A stretch of 64,000 nt of DNA from Lenzites betulinus. Its lineage: Eukaryota; Basidiomycota; Agaricomycetes; Polyporales; Polyporaceae. The translations under genes were made by a program, and so were the position numbers. Under the pieces are notes generated by a model that saw nothing but the letters and a program-made list of their open reading frames with translations, was not told the DNA's origin and made no database searches. Every line of letters starts with the position of its first letter. The first letter of the stretch is position 1. Positions 44,010 through 57,809 of the stretch are shown piece by piece. The stretch spans positions 744,001 through 808,000 of the forward strand of contig JABYQU010000007.1 in NCBI GenBank assembly GCA_022264855.1, in the 5' to 3' direction.

Positions 44010-46500
44010 GAGGTGTGGCAGGAGGGGGTGTTGATGAGGATGATGAGGATGAGGAGGATGAAAACGACGACGACGACGACTCTTGCATGGCCCACCCGCG
44101 ACCCGCTCCACTCTGCTTGCCCCCCCCCCCCCCCTCGGACTCTGCTCCCCTCCCCCCTCCCCACCTCATCTCTTCTCTTGACCGCCCACCGCCCGCCTCA
44201 AGCTCAAGCCCCGACTCCCGACTCCCGTACCGACCCCGATTCGCCGCACGTCCGCATACAGTCCCCGCACGCATGGCCGCTAACCATTATTGCTTTCTTT
44301 CCTCTTCCTCTCCCTCTCGCGCCTCTTCCCTCTCATGGCTCCCTCTCGCGCGTCTCGACTCGACTATCTGATACCGTCTCGTCTATATCGTCCGTCTCTA
44401 TTGGTCCATGCCCGTGCTCGCTCGCCCAGATACCACCCCCGTCACACATATACGCACCCCCTTCTTCCGTTCCGTTGCCCCCTCCCTTCTCGCCCTCCAC
44501 TGCTCCCCTTCCCCCGCCTCACCCCTTCTCCTTCTCGCACCCCGCCCCCTTCCCTCACCCCTCCGCTGCCCCCCGTCTGCCCCCCTTCTCATGCTTTCCC
44601 CACAAGACCGAACACTCCCCGCACAATCCAAGACAAGATACCGCACGCACGCACACATGTTGTACACTACCACGCACGCACGCATATTCATATTCCCCGC
44701 ATGGCTCGGCTTTGGCTTGATACATAGGATCGTAGGCTCCGTAGGCTACGTAGGCTACTAGGCATAGGCTACAGAGGCATGGCAGTAAAATAAGATGCTT
44801 CGCTGAACTCTTTTTGCGTGCGAGAGCGAGAGCTTGAAGCTTGAAAAAAAGATCATGGCTGTGGGACGATGGGTTCGAGAATGTGGCTGGTAGTAGATGG
44901 AGATGAGTGAATGGATACCCGGTTGTGAAAGGACGAAAGTGGTTGTTTGGGGAGCGTTGTTTGCGGTCGCCTCAGAGGCAATTGCAAGCTCGAAGACCGT
45001 GTGGAGGTGGAGGTGGACGGGCTATTGTAGCTACGCGCGCGTGTAAGCCGCGTATTGTGCAGTGTCTATTATGCTGCCTTGCGTTCCTTGTCACTTACCT
45101 CATACTACAGTCTATGGTTTCATACTACTGCATGAGGCCTTTTGTACATCCAAGCGCGTACACATTAATCCGCTTCTGCGAGTATCTACACTACCGTACA
45201 ACAGTCCTTTTGTACTCACCTTCGCGCGCACGCGTACGTCTCCCGTCTCCCGTCCCGTCGCGAGGACTACCATGCACCACGCCTAGCTCGTACGCATAGT
45301 GGTCCCAGAGACCATCCTCCTTCCCCATTCTCTCCCGCTGATTCTCTTCGCGTCCAATTCTCCTCGCACCCGCGCCCGGCCGGTCGCGGTCCACGCTACA
45401 CTCCCCAATCGAGCTGCATCCAGTCCGAATCCCGACTCGAAGCTCGCGTCCTCGGCCTCGGGCCCTGGCTCGGGACCTCCCGCGCGCGCGTGCGACGTTG
45501 CTCGTCTCCGAGCTCCACCGCCAGTCCGGACTGCAATCCTGCCCGCGCGCGGGGCGGCCGGCTCGCGAATTCCCTATTGCAGCTTACAACTACTACTTAC
45601 AGCAGCTCAAAGGTATAGGCGCCCCTCGCGTGCCCCGATCGCGCTAACGCTCGAAGCACTCGAGCGGCGCGCGACGGGAGCGCGATCGCTGGGCCCTGGG
45701 TGGGGCGGGACGGCCGGTTGCGAGGGCGGGGCGCGGATGCGGAGGGTGGGGTGCGACGGGCGCGCGCGAGGGAGAGGGAGAGGGGCTGAGGGAGGGAGGG
45801 ATTTGCTTCCGAGAGTCCGTGGTTTGCGCAGTTATGCGGATGGGGCTGCAATGGTGTGTGGTTTGGGTGTGCGAGGTGAGTGAGGTGTGTAGTACTGTGT
45901 ATACGCGAGTGGACTTGGTAGGAGGTGTTCGTGAACGCCCTGCGCGCGCGCGACATGCCAATGGCGCGATCTTGACTCTGTACTCAGTAACTCACGCACG
46001 TATCACGCGCGCGCGCGCGCGAGCACGTTCCCCGCCCATCCAACCACCAGCCACCTCCTGACAAGCTGAATCTCCCCGATCGCCCCGGGCCCGTCGCGAT
46101 CCAGCGTATCGCGCGGCCTCGCGTGCGCGACGTCGGCGCGCGCGGAACCAAGCACGCCCGGCGTCCGGGGCCGGTGTGCCGGAGGGCAGGGGAGGGAAGG
46201 GCTGGGAAGGGGCCCAGGGAGGCGCCACCATCCGACCATCCGATAAATGGAGGTGGGATGTATGATGTGGGAGATTATGGGATGTGGACTGGGCGTGTGG
46301 TGGTGTACTGGGTGATGTGGGTGTGTGGTTGGTGTGTGGTGGGCCGATGGGGACGGAGGAGGTTGGGGTGCGCGAGGGAGGCGTGCGCGAGGGAGGCGCG
46401 ATGTGTACATACGTACTGTTCATGTTGTGTTGAACTCGGTAACTTGATTCCTCCTCCGAGTCGTAGCACTTCAGATTGAGTATCACTATTAGCATCACGT
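44010..46500. other. 3' flank of the cyclin gene, low-complexity, no gene seen
   Basis: Starts with GATGAG/GACGAC trinucleotide-like tracts (44033-44080), then a C homopolymer (44117-44134) and several hundred bases of CT-rich sequence to about 44600, probably partly transcribed as a long 3' region. From 44800 on the sequence is mixed. A 194-codon plus frame at 45299-45883 sits in high-GC DNA and shows no motif. A (GC)n run lies at 46003-46022. Confidence 0.4.
44033..44080. repeat. GATGAG / GACGAC short tandem tract
   Basis: Imperfect GATGAG/GAGGAT units followed by GAC repeats, immediately after the cyclin stop codon. Confidence 0.8.
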
Positions 46501-49500
46501 CTGCATGACCCGCCGTTTGCAGCATCCCGAGTACCCTCACTGTACCCCGCCAAGCCGTGGCAAAACCGCAAGCCTGTCGCAAGCCTGTCCCGGCACAGCC
46601 AAGCGTACGTGCTCGCTCCACGCCCTACACGGGTATACCGGCCACAAATGCCAAGTTGGCCCGCGCGGACTGCGCAGTGCGAACGAGGCGCACCGTACAG
46701 CGCGAGGCGGCACGCGCGCGCCGAGGGTTCTCCCGCCAGTGCCCGCTGCCCCAGGGCGGGGAGTGGGCACGAGCGCGATCGGGATCGACGGCGGGATCGG
46801 GCTGCAGTGAGTGCGTGCGATTGGGTGAGTCGTTGGGGGCCGTCTGGGGTAGGTGCTGGGGTCGACTGGTAGGGTGTTAAGTGACTGTGGACAGAATTAG
46901 TCAGTGCTTTGAAGGTTCAACTCAAGTAGGACTTCAGAAAGACAGGATGAAGACGAACCTGAACAGCGTAAAGCTGAATTGGCTCGGAATCGGGACTCGG
47001 GCGGGCGGCGGCGCGCAATATGAGGCGCCGCGGGGCGCGTCGGGACTCGGCCGGCTGTGGGGCGGATAGGATAGGGCGATAGAGGACGCGCTTTGCGCTA
47101 TCGCATCGCGCAATGCGCAACGCGTCGCAAACGTTGTGGGGCGCACGCATTGCGAGGCGCGACCGGTGCAGTCCCCCGGCCGACGCGAGCTCCCGACTCC
47201 CGAGGCCCGAGTGCGCCATTAATATTACGAGCGCGCGATTAGGGTGCGTCCGAGTCCGAGGCGATCCCGCCGGTTTCTGCTTTCGTCCACAACCGGGGGT
47301 GGAGCTATCAATATTGAGGCCTGGCAGGGTTCTGATGAGCTAGTTTTGGCTGTAGTCAGGGCTGCCAACTTACTATGCACGCTAAGGGACGCTAGCCTCG
47401 CCCGAGGTCGCGCCGTGCCGACCATGCGCTCCCGGTCGCGTCCCGCAGCTGTCGAGGGTCGCAGCGGGCACGCATATCAGAGACGGGCCGTCACTTCAAG
47501 TTCACGGATGGACGTACCTCGACACGCCGTGCCGCTAGTGTTCGCGGCAGAATGCTGCCATTCTGCCCAGGGCAAATGCCAACCGGCATCTGCCGTTTTG
47601 CCGGCCCATGGCCCGGGCAAAAGGCGGCAGAATACCAAGCGCCCGGACGGCGAATAGGCGTTGCTGCCGGCGTAAAGCCACAGGAGACCTCACATATATC
47701 ATCTTTAATTGTATGCGTATGTTCTGGTAGAGAAATTTTAGTTTCTGCACAGTTCCGCTACTAAATTCCGAGTGCTGAGAGTCAATTGCGAGAGGCATTA
47801 CTCTGGGCGCTTGCCTCAACAAGGTGGACACGGGCGCTATTCCCCGACTTTCGAGGACGGGCGCCACTGCCAGAGGGAGATGAGGACGCTGATGATGACT
47901 GGGAAATAGATGATCTCATAGCGTTGGCTGGAGTGGCCTAGATAGCTTTACTGGTGGTAGAGACAGTGTGCTAGCGCCTCCTCACGTCCCCCAACGAGAC
48001 TGGCGAAAGTTTGGGCGTCTATGTATCTGCCAAATTATGCCGGCCCCGGCAATAGCCATTCTGCCATTTGTGCCGGCAGATAAACCCAAAACAATTCTGC
48101 CCGGTACACTACGTGCCGCCGCGTCGTATCAGAATCCTGCAGTGCCCCGCCCTGCGCGTGGCTGCGGTTCTGGTTCTGGTCCTGGTTGGACGTTCAACTT
48201 GGAACCTCCCGCTTTGGCCTAGGAGGTGTTGGATCATGACGCGCGAGCCTCGTGTTGGTCAGATGCGCCAGGAGGTCGCCGCGTTTGGACAGTCTCATGC
48301 GTTGGGGGGTGCGACGGGTGCGACGGCTGACCGCGACGTGCGCGACGCCCTGAGACCGTGCAGCGTGTGCGGGGAGAATCAATTATCATCAGACGGGTTC
48401 GGCGGGACGTGTGGTTCGAGCTCGGCGAGAGCGCGCCCTCTGCCCCGCGCTAGCGCGTGCATGCGCCGAGTGGTGTGGTGTCGCCGCCACAGGGCGCGTC
48501 GGGCGCGATAATAAATTGCGCATGAACGTGCTCAGGCCCCCGCGGGTGAACGCGATCGCGGACGGTGCTGAAGACATTTAGCTGGGCGGGTGGGGGTGGG
48601 TTAATTGACGTGCACCGCATCGCCGGGTTTCTAGTCGTCGTCGGTAACCATCACGGCGACGCCGGCGCTTGGTGCTTGCTTCTCAACCACATACACGTGG
48701 AATTAGACTTGGACGCATTCATTCCATCGCACATCGAATCTATCCCGACTAACCGCGATCTGCTTGCCGTGGGCACGTCGAGGGTACCGCTGCTGGCCAG
48801 GCTGAGCAGTCGAGGTGCAGCGGTTGTAAAAATCCGGGTTTTGGTGAGTTTTTCTGCACCGCGAATAGACTGGCGCTCATGCCCATTGAATGCAGCTAAC
48901 AACACGAAGTACGGTTTGCCGCAGACTTCATCATTCATCAGCGTCTCCACGTCGGTTGTGCAGACATTCCGAGGCATGCCCTCCGTGCCATGCCCTGTTG
49001 TGTCCAGGCCGGGCCTGTGCATGCCTGTGAGGTCTGATGGTCTTCTGGGGCGGCATATGATGAGTAGGGACGCAATGCCGCGTAACCAGCCGGACCAGTC
49101 GTTTTCACTCCGACGGCAGCTTCTGGTGAGCAAGCACCCTGTTCTCTTTCGCCACAGGATGCTGCGGGATACAGAACAGGGCGTTATCAGTCGCTCGTCC
49201 TCGGACGCTGTATGGCTGGCCAATTCTAACGACGAGATGCCATCTATCTAGACGACCCGACGCTATAGTTCTGGCAGCACTGTCAGCACGGACAGTCTGT
49301 ATGGATGGCGATTGTCGCTCCCGCATGCGGTAGTTTCGGCCAGTGCAGCGGATCTGCTGAGATCGCATGACAGGGCCCGCGCAGAGCCTTGGACAAATGT
49401 GCGGGAAAAGCGCCGGCGGATACCACGGTCGCGACTCTGCCATTGAACGGCTCTCACAGCGCGGCCTTCGAGACGCCTCATGTCGTTCTATCGGAAGAGC

Positions 49501-52500
49501 CGGCTGGCAGAAGACACTCGGAGCGGAGGCGAGCGCGACTCCCCGTGTGCCGCGGCGGGCGTCATAGATGCCTCTCGCGCGGATTCTGTTCTCTCTGATT
49601 GATCCAGGGTCTGCACATGCAATCAGCTTCGCCAGGGCCCCCGGTGTGCAGAGGACTTACGGTGTGGTTAGACTTCGAGGGCCCGGGACGCCCCCCGCTG
49701 CGCGATGCATGGTCGCGGAGCGCGGGATGCGAGCCGACGGCTGTCGGCCTGGCTGCACGCTCGTTCCTCGCGCGTATGCACTCATAAGACGTGTAGGAAC
49801 CGGGACGCAGACCCGGAGTCAGTGCCTCGTGAACGACGCCCGTCGTGCTGATGCACGGAAGGAACGCAGCGTGCAAGTGCTTCGGTGCTATACTCTATCG
49901 TGCACACGGATTGCCGTCGGTTCATGCTGCTGTCACTGTGCCGGGCGCGAATGCATGGCACGCAGCCGCGGTACGTCCGTACCGGTCCATCTCATGATAG
50001 GTGGTGATGTGCAACATTGACCACACCGGTCATCCGGATAATGTCCATCATTACAACGTCTGATGCGTCCACCAGCGTCCGAGGGCAGGCAAACATATCG
50101 AGGCCACAAGCGCCCGCACGGCGCCTCGAGAAGCGTCAGGGCTGCCTTTAATGCGCACGAGCGTCCGGAAGAACGAATGGCGAGGGCGAGGGTGTTGACA
50201 GACTGGGATCCGTGCGCTGATCCTGCGCGGCATCATTTCTCTTCTCTACGTCGCGTCCGTCCTCGTGTGGCCCCCTCGACAGCGACGACAGATGTGGGTC
50301 CCTCAGCGACGGAGGCTGTTGCGGCATTGCATCCCGGGACCACCGAACCTTCCCAGCCTTGATTATCCGGATGCGCCGAACTGAGCCGCTTCGGGCCCAT
50401 TGTTTTCTGAAATCCGCCCGAAAACTATTTGTTCGCCGCATCGCCGACGCCGAGGCCCCGCCCGGTCTCCGGCGGTCTCCATTTGCAGCGCTCCCATGGA
50501 CTGTGGCCGCGCTCGCGAACGTTGGGCCGCGCGCGAACGTGCGGTCGACATTGCACACAGTAAGTACACCCGTCCAATGCTCAACGATGATGCTGATGAT
50601 GCGCGCGACACCAAACAGGACATCGCGGCGGAGCTCCAGAGCTCGCGCGTGCCCTATGACAAGAGCGCCGCTCCCCATGCACGAAACCTGGACGGCCCCG
50701 CGCGATCATCATCCATGCATTGCACTCGCCCAAACAGCCTCCGCGACACAGCAGTCCGTGCGCGCCACGGATGGGGCAGGCTCGGCTAGACCGTGGTGCA
50801 CGGCGCGCGGACATGGAAATCGAATCGCGCTCCATCGCCTCCCCGCGCGCCCACGCCCACGGCCCTCTTCTGGCGGGAACATTGCACGGACAATGTCGCG
50901 GCCGGAATAGGCGTGCGCGGCGCACGAGGCGAGAACGCCCTCGCTCCGCCGCGCGGCGCGAGGCACGCGCGGGACGAAGGGCCCGCGCCGCTTCGGGCAA
51001 TGCACTTGTGGTCGCCTGATAAGGTTGGCTGCCGGGGAGGTGCGCCGTTCTATGCATTGCTCGTCTTCTTGGGCGGGCGCGGTGCACGTTGCGGTCATAC
51101 GCGCACCGCGTCTTGTCTGCGCAGCGCGGGGTGCACAGCCTCGTCTCCGCGCGTCGCTGTCGAGTTTTTGGACCTTGTGTGACTGGGGGGACAGCGGCGC
51201 GAGGAGGTGATGGTGCTAGCGTCAACCCAGTGGCTCATACTCCAGATTCGCCTTGTTTCGTATGTCATGAACACAGTGTGCATCGAAAACAGGCGCGACG
51301 GTACTGTAACTGCAACTGTGATCCCCTCTCTGTGTGTGCAATGCGGACGCAGAGCGGAGGAGAGCGGGTACGGTACGGAACGCCGCGCGCGCCAAAGGTG
51401 TCAATGTATGCACAGAGTGTTCTTCCAGATGCTACTGATACACGCGACTTGTGGGCGTCGCGCGACGGCGCGCGGCAGCACTACTTAGCACACCCGCCCG
51501 ACGAGCAATGTTGCTGATCGGAGCCCCGACCTCGCGTTCGTGCCGTGATCTGGCTCGCGGTGTGCGCGTGTCTCCATTTCGCCTGTCGGGGGTGCTTCTG
51601 GAACTTCTGACTGCGTGGGGGGCTGCGCGCGTGTCCGCGACGTCTGCGCGCTGGGCGTTCAGTACATCACGCTTCATTGTGCAGCGTGTCGGATGGGGCG
51701 CTTGTTGTGCCTCGAGTGGGGATGGAGACTGTAGCGGGCGGTCCTGGCGCTTTGGGATATATCTTTCCCTGCTGGCGCTCCGTTCGCGCGTCGAAGTGAC
51801 CTGTGGATGGTGCATGGCATCGCGCGCGAGATGTAGAAGTCGTGTCTTGGGTGGCATGATCACTGGAAGTTTTAAGGAGGTGAGGACAAGCACTCTCGCG
51901 CGACGCGTGAGCAAACGGCTAATGTGCAGTAAGGATAGTTTGGAAAGGTTATCCACATCCACTGACCAGCCATCGCGTAGATCAGCCGCACCGCAATCTT
52001 CGTGCACTGACGTCTTGGCCCTGGTACGACATACGGCAACATGCGGCTACGCGAACGTCCACACGCCGCTCGCGCTCCTCACGTACGTCTGCGGTCTCCG
52101 CGGCACTTCTTCGAACAGAACCCGATTATTCTCCCAATCTCAGGCGACAGCGAAGCCTCGTGCAACTTACCTCACCCTCTGCGACCGTGACGGCACCGAT
52201 CCCAGTACTTGGGAGGGTGCGCTGCTGCTGATAGCTGCGCGACGGCAGGCAGAACACCGGAGTGCGTCCTCGGATCCAGAGGCTGCCTTCCTCCCCCTTG
52301 ATCACGTTGTGGCCGGCTATGACAGCTGTGGTTGCGTGTGAAAGCTGGCGCGGTGTTCTTTGCTTCGTTGGAGGCGAGGCTGCAAGTACGTTGGACAGCG
52401 AAGGCCGCTGTGTCCGCGTAATCTCCTTTGACGTGGGTCAGCGTTGGAATATAGGGATACCTGGATACCCCAGCAATCCTACGCATGAAGAAAGAGCACA

Positions 52501-55056
52501 AGTTATGCGAGCCCAAAGAAGAAACGCAGCTCAACACGCCTTGGACCAGCCAAATATTAGACACGCCGTGCTTGATCGGACGACGCTCAACGTCTCGCTA
52601 CTCCTGACTTCGCACTTCTCTAGACCGCAGCAACAGCACTCCCTCCGGCATTATGCATTATCACCGGCATCCCCCGCAGCAGACGCCCCATCTCCTGCGC
52701 GTAGCGAGGGAAGTCGCACTCACGAAGTGCGTTCTGTTACGTTTCGGCCTTCATGACTTGACTCTCGCGCGTGTGCAAGGAGGGATGGGGTGCCTCGCGG
52801 TGCAGCCAGCCGGCAGGCGCGGGCCACCAATGTGGAACCAACTGCAGCCAGTCCCTGGGTACGAGGCGCATTAACGCAGGGGCGGCGAGGTGCAGAATAC
52901 GCGTCAGACGCGCCGCCTCGTGCATGGGAGAACGCCCTGCCCGTGGTATGGCTAGGACAACGCATAGCGTTAGGCTGTTGTGCGCACTTACATATCAGGC
53001 TACGTTCTCCGGGCGAAGCACGACGGCGTCCACATGTTCCTCTCGCGAAGGACTGCCACTGGACGCGTGTCCAGCCGAGAGGGGCACAACGAGCCTTGGG
53101 GGGCAGCGGTATTGTGCGTGGACGAGCACGGGTGGGAATGCTTGGACCATTCGTCCCGGCGTGTGTTGGACGTTGACGTCTTGAAGATGTTTGCGTTCTA
53201 GTGGCCCAGTCCTTGAGACCGGTATTCGTGCCCGCAATGGTGGTAGTGTAATAGGCTGCAAGCCCGTGGTCGAGCTCCGCATGGTAATATAATAGGCTGC
53301 ATAACCTCGCGAGTGTAAGTAGACTCGTATACTGCTTGTTTAGCTGGGGACAATGTTGATCAGCCAGCCCAGGTCTAGGATCTCCGGATACAGATTACCT
53401 AGAGACTCACCTTTACGACATCCTGAAATGCCGTCGAAGGCGTCCGTCGCTATCCCTCTGGTATGAACTAGTCATTGCTGAGATTGGCTACGGCTGGATG
53501 CGGTGGGCGTGCACATCCCGCGAGTGTCCCATGGACCGTGGACCACCCGGGGGTCCCTCCGAGTCTCGTGTGCGTCCAATTATGTGCTGCATACGAATCC
53601 AGTATGATCGTTTCAGCCTCCGAGCGGTCATCCACGATATCAAGAATTTGCGGCACTAGACTCCTCACCTCCGCGTTCGATCGGAGACGACCGGCGGGGT
53701 GATCGCTAGTGTGTACGAGTAAAATTAATGCAAATATGGCAGACGTGACGGATGCCCGATGATGAGTGCTGAAAAGCGGGCGTCGTACAGGCATTCAGGT
53801 ATTGGAAAGCAGTCCGCTCGACGCCGTAGGGGCCCGGCATGGAGACCGTTTGTCCGGATGGTTGATGCATGATGGCAGCCCGATGTTTGAGCACTGGCGT
53901 AGGCCCAACGACAACGACAAAGGCGCCGTCATCTAGAGTGATCATTGGGAGTCGGACTGTGTAACTTGGAACAGCACCTTGGCAATAGTCCATGTGACAT
54001 CCTGCGAGGACTGGAGAATACCGGTGAGGTTCGGGAAGCGTGCAGAGCACAAGTACGTGCCCAGGACCTACCGGCCCTGCACCGCAGGTAGAACAGCCTC
54101 GCGCCGCGCCACCGCCGACGCGTTCTGATAATAATATGTTGCTCAGGAACTACAGGACATCATGATGTATGCGCAGGCGCATTACCGGTGTCAGCGCGCA
54201 TGCGTGCTCGCGCGCCTGCGCGACTGCCGACAAAAGCCTCCAGGACACGCAGGCGAAGAGTCAGAGACGCACCGGTTGACGGTATACGCAAACGCGCACG
54301 GATGCCACTTACGTGACGGCGCGATGTGCACCGACGTGCGCATTGCGCTCGATATCTTTCGCGATGCACGCTATATCTCCGCCGGCGGGAGAAGAGGACA
54401 CTGGAGTGGCACAGGAATGTGCATGGAAGCCATGTGCGCAAGCCTGTGAGCACGTTGCGCGATGAGCGACGACAGAGAACCTCTGAGAAGCGCAGTGCGG
54501 TTCCACATCAGACGGTTTGTCGAGTTCTGAGAACCGAGGCTCGACTTCGGACAGAGGAAGACATGGCGGCGGGCGTGTCATGCCTTTCGTGTGGTTGTGC
54601 ACGGAGACTAAACCGCGAATAGGCAACGGGCTGCGGCGAATGACTCGTACTGTGCACGGCTCTAGCAGTGTGTGTGTACGGATGGGGCACGAAGGCGGAC
54701 CGGATGGCGCCAGATGTATAGGCAGAGGCTCGTAGTCGCCTGGCGAGAGGACACACAGCGCCATCAGACTATGGTTTTTTTAGTTCCGATGGCGCTGTGA
54801 AAACCCACGTGGCGGGAGAAGAAGACAGAGGGAACGGTTGGGGATAGGCAGACACTCCGATATCATAGGAATGGGGCAGCGGAAGCGATAAGCCTTCGCA
54901 GCGAGTGCGGGCGCAGGGGTACAGTTAAAAGTGCCGCGTCCGTAGTCGCTTCGATGTGGTTGAGATACTCGGAGGTAAGGCGGGAGCGCGCCATTACCGA
55001 GACGTTCACCTACGTTCCATTCACCATTGGTGACCCGACAACGCCGGATGCGGAGG
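46501..55056. other. Second gene-poor block, decayed or non-coding
   Basis: No intact gene was recognised. Candidate remnants: both strands of 48565-49251 (about 190-228 codons, no motif); 51451-52341 on plus (296 codons) with an overlapping minus frame starting MPPKTRLLHLARDAMHH at about 51858; plus 52980-53201 (VLRAKHDGVHMFLSRRTATG ... DVDVLKMFAF); and minus 54050-53468, where two adjacent frames read SYTVRLPMITLDDGAFVVVV and VRSLVPQILDIVDDRSEAET. The last pair looks most protein-like. Frames switch without splice signals, as in the 25-31 kb decayed gene. Confidence 0.35.
47541..48110. mobile_element. Possible remnant of a DNA transposon with motif-rich ends
   Basis: Both ends are packed with the same short words in mixed orientation (GCCGGC, GGCAGAAT/ATTCTGCC, ATCTGCC, TTTTGCC): left at 47541-47636, right at 48024-48110. 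The left end contains GGCAGAAT...ATTCTGCC as an inverted pair. Between them a 58-codon frame (47765-47941) ends in an acidic tail, EGDEDADDDWEIDDLIALAG then VA and stop, which could be the C-terminus of a lost transposase. Repeated subterminal motifs of this kind are typical of hAT and related elements. No exact terminal inverted repeat or target-site duplication could be fixed. Confidence 0.35.
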
Positions 55057-56277
55057 CTATAGACCTGGGGGGTCGAACCGACGGTAGAACACCCAGGCGT
55101 CCACATACTCCTCGCCTTGGCCGTCTGCTGTCCTGAGGCGGCCAGCTCGAGGGATGCGCCCGGCTTTCTCGAAGTTCAATCCTTCCCAGAGCCTACGAGG
55201 GATATGGAGCATCAGCGGACGACGCACGTACGAATGCACAAGCACTGACTTGACGCTAGCGACGTTGTTCACGTATACAAGGTTGAAGACGCTTGCTTCA
55301 TACCCTAGCCTTGGACCGTAATGAAGATACGAGCGAGCGAGGACCGTGCCAATGCCGTGCCCACGCTGCGAGGGAGGGACTAGGAAACCGGCGTTGCAAA
55401 TCTGGAGCAATGACAGGTTGAATAAAGTGACCACGACTAGCGTAAACTGGTAGCATTGCAGGAATAGGGCGATCAGAGCGGGGCACACTAACGTTTCCTC
55501 TGTGGCAAACATGGGCTGTGAACCACCGAGTCACCTCACATAGTTCGTTCTCTGGACTTATTCAGACTGTTCACAGCGGCTCCTCCCATTGAAACACAAC
55601 ATCAAGCTTCGCAAGGGCAGAGTAACGAAGATGCTGATCGCGCCCATCGCCGAAGAGAATAGGGCACAAAAAGGCAAGGAGAATAGGTATATTCGGGTGA
55701 CTCACATGCGACGACCGACCAGGGTAATTCGGCTTCACCTATGTGGTAGAGCTGTTCAGCGATAATGATCATCGACGCATCAGGACACATCCAGGCGGCG
55801 CTCGATCTGCCTATTACCCTCGAGCCCCGCGCGGAGAAGACACTTCTTTGAGGGTGCACTCACGTAGTAGCAGCCTGCGATGGACTCTTCCCATGTGCGG
55901 CCGCCTACGGCCTCTGCAAGCCCAATTTGGACCTGAGTGCCGTCCGGCCCAGCGAGTACATCTACCGCACCATCCGAGGAGGGAAGTGCGAGTACTGCGA
56001 CGAGGATGTCGGCGGCGAAGAAGTACGCCTCGAATTGCGCGCGTGTGTACGACTCTCCGGGTAGTATCTCTTGAGGATACGTCCGGCCGTCCTCGAGCTC
56101 AGCGGCAAACACGCTGTGGAGGAAATCGATTAACCCATGGTGGTTGACGGCGGCCGCGATCGTGAGGTTGTGCAATGTGAGGTATTTCGGCGCATTTTCA
56201 CGTTTGGACAACAACTTCCATGCTGTGGAAGGAAGAGACGAGGACGAGCGGGCAGTGATGGCGCCGTACGCAGACAT
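55057..56277 (-). CDS. GNAT-family N-acetyltransferase (SPT10-like)
   Basis: Transfers acetyl from acetyl-CoA to an amine; the substrate is unknown. Four exons (starting at 56277) give about 244 residues. The N-terminal part has LTIAAAVNHHGLIDFLHSVF, GESYTRAQFEAYFFAADIL and VAVLALPS. The core is assembled by splicing: ESIAGCYYVKPNYPGRSSHI then CNAGFLVPPSQRGHGIGTVL. This contains the strand beta-4 (GCYYVKPNYPG) and motif A, where QRGHGIG matches the (Q/R)xxGx(G/A) acetyl-CoA loop. LGYEASVFNLVYVNNVAS, KLWEGLNFEKAGRIPRAGRL and YVDAWVFYRRF follow. The layout resembles fungal SPT10-type acetyltransferases, although SPT10's histone-gene role cannot be assumed for this short protein. Introns are all GT...AG. 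Confidence 0.87.
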
Positions 56278-57809
56278 GATGGCGGGTAAGTGCTGCGGGG
56301 TAAAAATTTAGCGCTTCATTTTCTGCGCTTGACCTCCACCATGTTCAAGAGCTGTTTACTCACATCGCTTGATGCTGGGTGTGGACAGGTCTCAGGATAA
56401 GTACAGTGTCAAGTTCCTCCAGGGTCTGTAGTTGAACGAATGAAAGATATCATCCGCCGTCCGTCCGGACTACTAGATCAACAATGATCGACAAATATTG
56501 AAATATTGATAATCGAGTCAGCGGAATACTAGCCTGGTAGAATCACTGACATCTCGGTAGTTGGACCGGACTAGTACCACGCTTGGCGTTTTCATGCCAG
56601 TAGATGATGAAGACGAGCTCTCTTCCGAGGACGCCTCTAGCTAGACCGGAAACCGGCGTGCTATACTAGTAGTGTAGAGTCGCCACCTGGCCGCCATGTA
56701 CGCACGCAAGCAGCTATCATTCGGTGCGCCACCTCCGAAGGTTTGACGCTGATTATGCCTGGGGGATGGACACATGGTGGGCGCTGGCCGTTGCGCCTCT
56801 AGAGAATGTAACTGATGTATTTGTACTGCAGAGGGACGGACTGGAAGACAAATCTATGAACAACTGGCTCACCATCTTCGCTATTCGCAGTGTATATCTT
56901 GGATCATGCATGGGGATAATTGATGTCACAACTAGGCCATCACGGTAGTGTTTGAGCTCGTCTCCGCCTACGGCACCGTCGATCTCAGTATAGGAGTTCC
57001 TACGTATGTATATATTCTCGTATGCATGCATTATATCGCTCAAAAACCCCAACAGGACAGCTTCTCCTTCTCAGGTTCTTTACGGTCCCTATCCAAGCTC
57101 ATTGTCTGCGCGGTGATGCTTCGAGGCTGACATCGCGGCCTGCCCGGCGTGGCGATTGACCGCGCCGTCATGCTCTCCTACAAGTTCATAGACGGAAGCC
57201 GCGCCCCCAAGCTCTTCCCACCTGTACAACGCCCATCATATTGATGGTCCAAGTTTCTCAAACCGCCGGATGACTGAATGCATATCACTAGCCCTAGTTA
57301 CTACTTTCTATTGCGGTCTCGACATCTTCGGACTTCCCAGTGCTATCATCCTTCGCATGCCCGGCCGCAAGTACTACCCTGTATATTCTTCGTAATGTTG
57401 TCCCCTCGCACTGTTATTCGACTTCAGGCTCCGCCGGCTGTCACTACGTCAGTTTTGCATGAATATTTCGACAGAAGGGTTTGAATGGAATTGCGTTCAC
57501 CTCCGTTATTAATATAACGCTATATACGATCACGATCACGATATTCAAGTTGTTCACTTGAACAAATTGAACCTGGCGCCGAGCGCTTCCGACTCCCATA
57601 TGATGGTCGTTCCTTCAAGTGGTCTTCTGTGCGGAATGCGTGGAACGATATGACATGCGCGAGCGAAGAACAACAGAAATCCGTATCATACTAGTAATTG
57701 CGATATATGGCATATAGAAAGACGAAGGGACATGGACGCCCTGAACCTTTCGTGACTTGACAGGCGAGTACTACGATCAACGGGGGACGACCCGTGCACG
57801 ATGCCGCCC
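56278..57809. other. AT-rich intergenic region with minor coding scraps
   Basis: No gene was recognised. A 74-codon plus frame (56724-56948) has WGMDTWWALAVAPLENVTDV. A short stretch near 57150-57235 reads AIDRAVMLSYKFIDGSRAPK but is flanked by stops and has no clear exon partners. These may be old coding remnants. Confidence 0.35.

Noticed and set aside
51451..52341. 296-codon plus-strand frame
   Set aside because: Composition without domains, strongly overlapping an open minus frame; not reported as a gene, only as part of the gene-poor block.
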